A stretch of 12,908 nt of DNA from Cruorifilaria tuberocauda (lineage: Eukaryota > Nematoda > Chromadorea > Rhabditida > Onchocercidae), in assembly GCA_013365365.1 (NCBI GenBank), contig JABVXU010000985.1, forward strand, positions 1-12,908, written 5' to 3'. Below the pieces are notes generated by a model. It had not been told where the DNA came from and did not search any database. It worked only from the letters and a program-made list of their open reading frames with translations. Position numbers and translations under genes: made by a program. Shown one piece after another: positions 6,818 to 12,908 of this stretch; the first letter of the stretch is position 1, and each line of letters starts with the position of its first letter.

Positions 6818-7430
6818 ATTAAAAAAAAGAGAAAAACTTTCGAAATTAAAATCAGATCCTTTCTAATACTAACTTTAATAGTTGATTGATTGAAATTTTT
6901 TTTTTAATTTATCAAAATTTCAAGTAAAAATTTCGTACGCATTCACTTTTTTCTCTTTAAATGATCTTGTAAAATTGTAAATTTATTGAGTTTTAAAAAA
7001 GTAATTGCTGATTAAATTTTAAAGTAATTACTCATTAACTTGTAAAGTTAGAGTAAAAAATTTTTTCATTAATTTCATTATCCCTTAAGTAAACATTTTT
7101 CAGATCAGATAAGTTGGATTATTATATTGCGGCAATTATTTCTAAAAATGATTTACTGATAATGTAAATGATACGCAAGCACAAATACGGTGATGATTGA
7201 TGATAAGACAGATGAAAAAGAGATCAATGATCTTTGATTAATGATAATATTTTTTTTTTCTTTGGTGATAAGAGAAAAGGGAAAAGTTCATAATCGTTAA
7301 TCTATCAAGTGATATGCAAAAACTAAAAGATGAAAGGATGAAACCGCTAATGTAGATAAGAAAATGAAAATGAAAAATTGATAAACGCAGCATGAAATGA
7401 TGATAGTTATCATAAATGATAGATTGATTG
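6818..7430. other. AT-rich intergenic stretch, no gene seen
   Basis: There is no reading frame of useful length on either strand. The segment 7150-7420 has scattered TGATAA/TTATCA sites (for example near 7158, 7240, 7265, 7379 and 7406) and purine-rich GATGAAA-type runs. Poly-T tracts occur near 6899 and 7251. Confidence 0.5.
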
Positions 7431-7462
7431 ATTAATTAATTAATTAATTAATTAATTAATAA
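7431..7462. repeat. (ATTA)n tetranucleotide microsatellite
   Basis: ATTA/ATTAATTA repeats run without interruption for about 30 bases, preceded by two or three GATT units. This is a simple-sequence locus likely to vary in length. Confidence 0.9.
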
Positions 7463-7573
7463 TAAGCAAGCGATATGTACGATCATTGTTCTTTTTATCG
7501 AAAGTGCATTGAATTTATTTTTTTTTCTTTTATTGGAATTTGGAAGTATCAATAAATTGATTTATTTGAAGTT

Positions 7574-7886
7574 TTATTTTACTTGAATTCTGTAAAAAAT
7601 TAGTAAAAATAAAATAAACAAATATGTAAATAAATAAAGTAAACAAGAAAGGTAAATAAATAAAAAATTAAATTCTATTTTGCTTGAAATTCTGTAGAAA
7701 AAACAAATAAAAATAAAATAAATAAATAAAATAAAAAATAAAATTGATAAACAAAACAAATAAATAAAATAAAAAATGAAATAAATAAATAAAATGAAAT
7801 AAATAAATAAGAAATAAATAAGAACAAAATAAATAAATAAATAATTAATATAGAAATAAAATAAAATAAACAAATAAAAATAAAAC
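7574..7886. repeat. (AAATA)n/(AATA)n low-complexity tract with duplicated leader
   Basis: The plus strand is almost only A and T, made of AAATA and AATA units with rare G or C. Two leader copies, TTTTACTTGAATTCTGTA (7574) and TTTTGCTTGAAATTCTGTA (7677), each precede A-rich repeats. The tract therefore arose by duplication of about 103 bases followed by microsatellite growth. The minus strand translates to a Phe/Ile/Tyr/Leu string, which is a composition artefact. Confidence 0.85.
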
Positions 7887-8381
7887 TCTTTTTTTTTTAA
7901 TTTAAAAATGCTAATAGCAAAAGTAATAGAAATATTGGTAAAAATTTCAAAGAATATATTAATGATAAGAATTGTTCCCATTGATAATATTCAAAAGAAA
8001 ATCGGAAATCGGATCAGGTTAGCATAATATAATTTAGTATTTATTATTGCATACATAGTATTATTATTATTATCAGAAACTTTAGTAACACTGATAAGAG
8101 TATAATAGATAAGCATTTTCTTTTTTGCTTACATAAAAATTACCCGAAATGTTGGATATCAATATTTCGTAGAAAACTATTTGTGAATATTTAAGGTAAA
8201 TATAAGTAATATGAAATTATTTAAGAAAATAATGGTTAATTAATTTTACTTAAAAAGTTAATTAATTGCAAAACTATAGGTATATGAGGATTTTTACCAT
8301 TAAAATTTTTTTGGTTAGCAATATGGCTACTGAAAATTAAAACTTAACAGGCAGAAAAGTTTAAATTAGCATTTAAATTTT
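7887..8381. other. AT-rich intergenic stretch, no gene seen
   Basis: No coding signal is visible. Isolated TGATAA/TTATCA sites occur near 7963, 7981, 8070 and 8090. The segment around 8140-8180 is slightly richer in G+C but has no frame longer than about 20 codons that looks like protein. Confidence 0.45.
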
Positions 8382-8433
8382 TAAGTAATAATTACAAGTA
8401 ATAATTTATAAGTAATAACTTATAAGTAATAAT
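8382..8433. repeat. AAGTAATAATT tandem repeat, four imperfect units
   Basis: AAGTAATAA recurs about every 13-14 bases (near 8383, 8396, 8410 and 8423), with TTAT or TTAC between units. It is a short intergenic tandem array. Confidence 0.75.
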
Positions 8434-8702
8434 TGAAATTTCACTAAATTCTTCCGTGTTTATTTAAAAGTTTTTCTAAAAAATTTTGAATTCTAATAGA
8501 AATATATTAATTACAGGTAAATGATAACTTATCCAATAAAGCAGTAAAGGAGATAAATTAGGAAAGTAAAGTTAATTAAAAGCATTAAAAGTTGAAAAAT
8601 TTTGAGTTTAATCTTACTTTTGATAATCAATCCTGGTAATGATAATATGATGGCGTAATATATACTTTCGCGTGGACTAATCTTAAAAGGACAAATTACT
8701 TT
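8434..8702. other. AT-rich intergenic stretch, no gene seen
   Basis: There is no reading frame of note. TGATAA sites occur near 8522, 8617 and 8640, leading into the denser cluster that follows. A short less AT-rich patch (8648-8685) contains GGCGTAAT and TTCGCGTGGACT, of unknown meaning. Confidence 0.4.
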
Positions 8703-8868
8703 TGATAAGTATCTGATAAGCTGAATATTGCGTCAGCCTTATAATCCTCATTGATAACCTGTTGGAAATTTTTTTTTTGCCGTTGAGAAATAAAACATCA
8801 AAACACTTCCTTTAATCTTTCACTGATAAAATTGCAAAAATTGCACTGCTGATAAGCTTAATTGATAA
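8703..8868. promoter_or_regulatory. Cluster of six same-orientation TGATAA sites
   Basis: TGATAA occurs at 8703, 8714, 8752, 8824, 8850 and 8863, all on the plus strand. Three are the extended TGATAAG form with flanking T/C. The first pair are 11 bases apart and the last pair 13. The repeated word TTGCACT or TTGCAAA lies between them (8832-8846 and 8872-8878). Orientation bias and density favour a regulatory element bound by a GATA factor; the target gene is unknown. Confidence 0.35.
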
Positions 8869-9343
8869 GCACTTGCACTTACATTAAAGTAGTTTACCGA
8901 TCATAGATCTTATTGAAAATAATTTCCTAGTTTGTGCATTTAGATAATCTAATTTATTGATTATAGCTAATTCAATAAGCTTTTTTCCTATGATATTATA
9001 ATTTCTAGAATTTATTTATAAAAGAATTACTAGTCAAATAATTTATAAATTTAAATACGAGAAAATTATTTGTCTAATAAATATCACTTTAATGCAAATA
9101 AGAGTAACAGATAATAGCTTAGAAAAAAAGTAAAATAATGAAGCAAATTTCTAATAAATAATCAATTACTCAATTACTAATATTAATTTAATCGTTTAAT
9201 TATTAAAATAATTAATACTTCGATCGTCGATTACTACGTAATATCGTTAATGTTTCAGTAAACATTCCATTATTTTCCTCATTCGTTATTTTTTAACTTT
9301 TTTCATATTTCATACAATTCGGATACGGTAGTAGATTAAAATT
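8869..9343. other. AT-rich intergenic stretch, no gene seen
   Basis: There is no coding signal. The stretch is dominated by AATTTATAAA- and TTAATTA-type words. A small less AT-rich patch at 9220-9245 contains CGATCGTCGATTACTACG. Confidence 0.45.
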
Positions 9344-9581
9344 GTTGTTACGATAAATAACCATAACCAGCTTATAATCGTTATTACGATAAATAACCAT
9401 AGCCAGCTTGTAATCATTATTACGATAAATAACCATAACCAGCTTATAATCGTTATTACGATAAACAACCATAACCGGCTTATAGTCGTTATTACGATAA
9501 ATAACCATACCAGCTTATAGTCGTTATTACGATAAATAACCATACCAGCTTATAATTGTTGTTACGAAGATAACCATGACC
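9344..9581. repeat. 36-bp minisatellite, six units plus a partial seventh
   Basis: Units start at 9344, 9380, 9416, 9452, 9488 and 9523, with a partial unit at 9558-9581. The consensus begins GTTATTACGATAAATAACC and ends CAGCTTATAATC. The first four units are 36 bases; the fifth and sixth lost one A and are 35. Units differ at only one to four bases, so the array is young. Each carries one CGATAA and a CAGCTTATA word. Because 36 is divisible by three, the minus strand shows an artificial repeating frame (YRNNDYKLVMVI); I do not regard that as a gene. There are no unique spacers, so it is not a CRISPR array. Confidence 0.95.
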
Positions 9582-9745
9582 TTTTCAACCCCATCATTTA
9601 TTATCAATTCTTTTTCTCGTCATTTCATTATTGTACAATTACAATAAAGTGGGATATTAGCATATGTAAATAACTCTATTATTGTCATCATGCATTCATT
9701 TAATTATGATAAGAGTAATTGAAATGAAAAGAAAGATAACCACTT

Positions 9746-9895
9746 AAGATATCGTTTCTTTCTTCTTTTCTTCCGACTTTTTAATAGTCGCTTTTTCCGT
9801 TTTTTTTTTTTCCTCTATGTTTATCTTTCCGGAACTTTATCTCTCCTTTTTCCTATAATAATCGTTTATTTCTTTTCCGGAAGTAAATTTATTCC
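9746..9895. promoter_or_regulatory. Polypyrimidine tract with two TTCCGGAA-type sites
   Basis: The plus strand is mostly T and C for about 150 bases, including a run of a dozen T. Within it lie TTTCCGGAACT (about 9826) and TTTTCCGGAAGT (about 9872). The second matches the CCGGAAGT core recognised by ETS-family factors. No AG acceptor with a following coding frame is evident, so I favour a promoter-like or structural role over a splice tract. Weak evidence. Confidence 0.25.
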
Positions 9896-10080
9896 ATTGC
9901 TTATTACGGTAAGATACAGTTAAAGATTGAATGAATGAAATGTCCTTGGATGAGATGACTTTTGACATCTTCGTTTTTACTGAAGAAAAAAAAATTTGTA
10001 TTGTATTGTTTTATGCCGCCCTGTGATTAAATCAATCAAGTATTTTTTTTTGTCTTTTCGTAATAACAAATATTCCTTCT

Positions 10081-10092
10081 GTTAACGTTAAC
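10081..10092. repeat. Perfect 12-bp palindrome GTTAACGTTAAC
   Basis: The sequence equals its own reverse complement. It is followed by CTCTGACCTC, whose reverse complement contains AGGTCA, a nuclear-receptor half-site. Regulatory meaning is speculative. Confidence 0.6.
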
Positions 10093-10208
10093 CTCTGACC
10101 TCTTCAAATACATTTAGTATATGTTATCATTTAGCTTCAAATTACCGTATTTCGGTATCTTTTCTTTTTTTTTCGTTAATTGTACTAAATGATTCTTACA
10201 TTTTCATT

Positions 10209-10241
10209 AAAAAAAGAAACCAAATGTTTCTTTTTTTTTTT
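10209..10241. repeat. 12-bp perfect hairpin with a 5-base loop and T run
   Basis: AAAAAAAGAAAC (10209-10220) pairs with GTTTCTTTTTTT (10226-10237) around the loop CAAAT, and T continues to 10241. It resembles a bacterial intrinsic terminator in outline but has a very weak A-U stem and sits in eukaryotic intergenic DNA. It is best seen as a small inverted repeat. Confidence 0.7.
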
Positions 10242-10265
10242 GTTAATTGAGCAATTGAAGTAGTT

Positions 10266-10583
10266 ATTATAAATGCTTGATAATATATTATTATTATTGG
10301 CCAACAGATAAGCTTATATATTATTATTAGCTGACAAATAAGCTTATAGATTATTATTGGCTAACAAATAAGCTTATCATGCTTATTGAAAAGAGGTATT
10401 TAATTAATTTGTTTTACTTTAAGAATTAAATTTTTTTTACTATAAATGCTTGATAATATATTATTATTGGCTAACAAATAAGCTTATGTATTATTATTGG
10501 CTAACAAATAAACTTATCTTATCATACTTATGGAAAAAAAGGTATTACATTGATTTGTTTTAACTTTGAGAGTTAAAATTTTT
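10266..10583. repeat. Nested repeat: about 173-bp duplication containing 30-bp units
   Basis: The outer duplication has copy A from about 10266 and copy B from about 10439. Both start with TATAAATGCTTGATAATATA and end with GGTATT, TTTGTTTTA and AATT plus a T run. Inside are 30-bp units TTATTATTGGCTAACAAATA plus AGCTTATNNN: three in copy A (10291, 10321, 10351) and two in copy B (10461, 10491). Four of the five units keep TAAGCTTA within the palindrome ATAAGCTTAT. Unit-number differences show expansion or contraction after the larger duplication. Confidence 0.9.
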
Positions 10584-11510
10584 TTTTGAACTTAAAAAAT
10601 AATTATATGCTAATTTAATGTCTGTTACTAATTAAGTTATCTTAGACTTATCACGAAGGGATGATAATCAATTAATAATTGATAATTGAAAACAATTGAT
10701 AATTATTTTAAAACTTCCTGGAATTTTTTGAAAAGTTTCAAATTTTGAAATCAATTTTTTCTCTTTTATATGTTTTAAATTTTAAATTTATTATCAAAAA
10801 ATCGATAATAATCATTTGAGTAACATTGATAATTGTAAATAAATTTTATTGAAAGTTTTTTTAATTTTTAATTAGTTTTTCCTTCTTAAAAGTTTTATAA
10901 ATTTCAATAACATTTTTAAATAGCTTAATTTTCTCTTAAATGAAAAAGTTTATTATGAAAAAAACAAGGCTATAAACTTATTTCGATTATAAATCTATCT
11001 TCGAATTTTTTAAAGTTTAACTTTGAAAGAGAAGTTAAACGAATTTAAACTTAAATTTAATTTCTATAAATGTTTATCATTATCATTTAGCAATAAGTGA
11101 TTGATTAAATAAGCCAAGAAGAAATTTGTTGACGTGAAAAATCTGAAGAATTGGCTAAACTAATCAAATTAATTTATTAGACGCTTAACATGCTTGTAAT
11201 AATTGAAACCAAACTGACCCACTTATCGTTCGTGTGAATTGTTTGGCTCTTTTATCGCAAATATATATTATTCGAATGATGATACGAAAGACTGTATGGG
11301 TTAATATAGGCCAATTAACTCTTAGTTTTGTCCCTAAGGCTAGAGGTTAAATTTTACTTACTAATATTTGCAAAGATTTTTATAATTTACTTTTCTATCT
11401 GCAAAATATTTTATCATCTTTTCTTAATATTAATCATTTCAGTTACTTTTATACTTTTATTTTTTTATTCCAGATTTGACCTCTTGATTTCTTGATTTCT
11501 CATTTATCAG
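10584..11510. other. AT-rich intergenic stretch with a less AT-rich patch at 11185-11346
   Basis: Most of this is A/T-rich with scattered TGATAA/TTATCA sites (for example 10640, 10660-10700, 10800-10830 and 11070-11085). At 11185-11346 the G+C rises, and open frames of 53 codons (minus, 11346 down to a TAA at 11185-11187) and 28 codons (plus, 11218-11301) overlap. Neither has a start codon, convincing splice sites or a family resemblance I can name. It may be an old exon, a transposon relic or chance. Confidence 0.35.
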
Positions 11511-11586
11511 TTACAGTAACTATTACAAATGTTTATTGTATATTTGGTCGAATAACTATAATCGATCAAGTATATAGTTACTGTAA
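11511..11586. repeat. 13-bp perfect inverted repeat, 50-base interior
   Basis: TTACAGTAACTAT (11511-11523) is the exact reverse complement of ATAGTTACTGTAA (11574-11586). The arms could be the termini of a very small non-autonomous DNA element or form a long-loop hairpin. I do not see a clear target-site duplication beside the arms. Confidence 0.7.
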
Positions 11587-11593
11587 AATTTTG

Positions 11594-11661
11594 TTTATTC
11601 AATTATCACTATCATGGGTATATTTGATTTATTCAGTTATCACTATCATAGGTATACTTGA
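11594..11661. repeat. 34-bp tandem duplication
   Basis: Copies at 11594-11627 and 11628-11661 are head to tail and agree at 31 of 34 positions. Each begins TTTATTCA and contains TTATCACTATCAT and GGTATA. The unit carries one TTATCA. Confidence 0.9.
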
Positions 11662-12467
11662 TAATTAACATGTATCAATATCAGTTCCATTTAACTATTT
11701 GAAATATTACTTTATTTTTACCTGATATACTAATATTGATTAGTAAGTAATTAAAAGGTCACAGTTATAGCTTAAAGGATTTTTGTATCATCTTTGCACT
11801 ACTGATTATTTATCTTACTTAAATGAGTTATTTTGATCAATCCGCTAGTTATTATATATATATATATTTACCACATTATTGACACCATAGGTAACTGATA
11901 CCGCAATATGACCTTTATGCATTAATTATTAAAGTTAATTACTTTTCATCAATCAAACGGTCGGCTTTTTAAGCTATTAAAAAAATCATTATTTTTCTTT
12001 CTTTTATTTTATTTTACCGATATTAATAATCGAAATTAAGAATAATTCATCCTACCCGCAATACATTCATTTTGCAGGACAATTATCGCATTTTGCTATA
12101 TACCTTTAATTACCTTTACGTTCTAATCCTGAAAAGAATTATTCCGGAATGATTCGGAAATCATTTAACTGAATCAAATCAGAAAGATTAAGGTATTTTA
12201 CGCTTGACAAGATTTAATTTGTACTAAGGTGAAAATAAAGCAATGTTTGTGATTTGAATAGTAAAAATTATTATACTTTCAAAGATATTGAGAAAATTAA
12301 CTTATAAATATACTTTTATCAGTAATGGATCTGTTTGAGGAAAGCTATAAGTGATAAGAAATATAAGTGATTAACTAATACCGTTTTAATAAGTTAGCTG
12401 AAATGAATGCTACTGGTAATAATCTGTAGGTTAGATCAATTTTCAGAAATAATTATAAATCGATGCT
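11662..12467. other. AT-rich intergenic stretch, no gene seen
   Basis: No useful reading frame is present. A (TA)n microsatellite occupies about 11853-11867. TTCCGGAA lies near 12142. A minus-strand acceptor-like TTTTCAG (reverse complement of CTGAAAA near 12129) is present but has no coding frame behind it. Confidence 0.45.
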
Positions 12468-12590
12468 TTAAATTACTTTATTTTGATTTAAATTTGATTA
12501 AATTACTTTACTCTAATTTCAAATATTCCAAATATTGATTATCGTAATGAATAAAGTAAAAAATTAAGGTAATATTATTAAAGTAATTAA
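12467..12590. repeat. AAATTACTTTA direct and inverted copies
   Basis: TTAAATTACTTTA occurs at 12468-12480 and 12498-12510 (30 bases apart), each followed by similar A/T sequence. The reverse complement TAAAGTAATT occurs at 12579-12588. AAATTAAGGTA also occurs twice (about 12561 and 12590). The segment can fold on itself. Confidence 0.55.
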
Positions 12591-12687
12591 AATTAAGGTA
12601 TAGAAAAATCGTTTAACTATTTCTTTGTATTATAATTGGAAAAGTGGAATATGAGAGAAAACGGAATAATAATTCCGGATCAGGTAT

Positions 12688-12784
12688 TTTATTCTTCATG
12701 CTTCATAAATAACAATTGAATGATGGGATATCAATCATTTCCTCCTCCTTCTTGCGCATTCTCTTTCAAATCATCATCTATCTG
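12688..12784 (-). CDS. Possible last exon of a minus-strand gene (partial)
   Basis: Read on the minus strand, an acceptor-like GCAATACAG ends at 12782. From 12781 the frame reads IDDDLKENAQEGGGND, then TGA at 12733-12731. An AATAAA lies 38 bases further (12693-12688), giving a short 3'UTR. The same frame is open upstream for 16 more codons, to about 12832. The acidic, Gly-rich tail looks like an ordinary protein C-terminus. Against it, the plus strand of the same segment is also open (ATG at 12723, 36 codons, to TGA), and the acceptor has a weak pyrimidine tract. No family can be named. Confidence 0.25.
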
Positions 12785-12908
12785 TATTGCGGTAGGAGGG
12801 GCGTCATTGTCGCGATGCGGTAGTGACCGATGACATCAGGTTGCTTTAGTGGCATTTAAGCCTCGTCCTTACCTGCCATGCTCTTCATTTACCTTCTTGG
12901 ATTATTCC
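12730..12908. other. GC-richer island at the right edge
   Basis: G+C rises sharply here compared with the preceding 8 kb, with several CpG (GCGTCATTGTCGCGATGCGG) and a CRE-like TGACATCA (12831-12838). A minus-strand ATGGCAG|GTAAGG (12879 down to about 12868) has an excellent splice-donor consensus after a start-like ATGGCAG. The island is probably exon and/or promoter sequence of a neighbour cut by the window edge; strand is undecided. Confidence 0.5.

Noticed and set aside
7574..7981. 135-codon minus-strand frame of almost only Phe, Ile, Tyr and Leu
   Set aside because: It is the reverse translation of the AAATA/AATA microsatellite; no real membrane protein has such uniform text, and no exon signals surround it.
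9293..9543. Two overlapping minus-strand frames with a 12-residue repeat (YRNNDYKLVMVI)
   Set aside because: The frames stay open only because the minisatellite unit is 36 bp. Frame is lost where units are 35 bp, and two frames are open at once, which is typical of repeats rather than genes.
9344..9581. CRISPR array
   Set aside because: The whole 36-bp unit repeats with no unique spacers, and the genome is eukaryotic.
9931..10026. 31-codon plus-strand ORF (MNEMSLDEMTFDIFVFTEEK and onward)
   Set aside because: It has an ATG and some protein-like text but no splice or promoter context; frames of this size are expected by chance over several kilobases.
10209..10241. Intrinsic (rho-independent) terminator
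   Set aside because: The stem is A/T only apart from two G-C pairs, no gene ends before it, and the organism is eukaryotic.
12129..12879. Minus-strand micro-exon gene starting ATGGCAG with acceptor TTTTCAG near 12129
   Set aside because: Joining the two gives only a few codons before a stop (MAGLERKGN), so the pairing is probably coincidental.
1..12908. tRNA, rRNA, SL RNA genes and TTAGGC telomere repeats
   Set aside because: I looked for the TTCGA box-B context, conserved rRNA words, the SL1 sequence and telomere units on both strands and saw none.

Overview
Organism and evidence. This window looks like nuclear DNA from an AT-rich invertebrate, most likely a nematode. There is one long, intron-poor reading frame in a sea of non-coding A/T. 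The coding start sits just after a canonical TTTCAG splice acceptor. No Shine-Dalgarno sites, operon packing, rRNA or tRNA are visible. CpG is not depleted (CCGG and TCGG are common), which fits a genome with little CpG methylation. A filarial or related nematode is my best guess, from general appearance only; no diagnostic marker such as an SL RNA gene or TTAGGC telomere repeat is present.

Layout. (1) 1-330 is a degenerate 36-40 bp tandem repeat built on AATTAATT. (2) 331-1176 is the 5' flank. It holds a tight trio of TGATAA sites (738-763), a possible 5'UTR intron (825-893), and a damaged second copy of the gene's own N-terminal coding segment (about 984-1092). It ends in the splice acceptor at 1174. 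(3) 1177-4788 is the only convincing gene: a 1203-residue, hydrophilic, Asn/Glu/Lys/Ser-rich protein, probably largely disordered. It contains two adjacent internal repeat arrays (4 x 8 aa, then 2 x 23 aa) and a very basic C-terminal tail. I do not recognise its family. (4) 4789-about 5640 is the likely 3' region, with a possible UTR intron and two AATAAA signals. (5) 5640-12700 is gene-poor, repeat-rich intergenic DNA. It carries minisatellites, nested duplications, microsatellites, small inverted repeats and several dense clusters of TGATAA/TTATCA (GATA-factor type) sites. (6) 12720-12908 is a markedly GC-richer island at the right edge. It could be the last exon of a minus-strand gene running in from the right, or a plus-strand first exon or promoter; the sequence does not decide.

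How it fits together. The gene is probably transcribed rightward, with either a spliced 5' leader or trans-splicing at 1174. GATA-site clusters lie upstream (738-763) and downstream (5782-6039, 6542-6584, 8703-8868). In nematodes TGATAA is the intestinal ELT-2-type site, so these are candidate regulatory elements for this gene or a neighbour. TGATAA/TTATCA is several-fold commoner in the flanks than base composition predicts, so part of the signal may be a general property of this genome.

Limits. I found no recognisable mobile-element protein, non-coding RNA gene, CRISPR array or multi-gene system. The most noteworthy items are the unrecognised disordered protein with its broken upstream duplicate, the phased GATA arrays, and the nested repeats. 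All counts and expectations are by eye.
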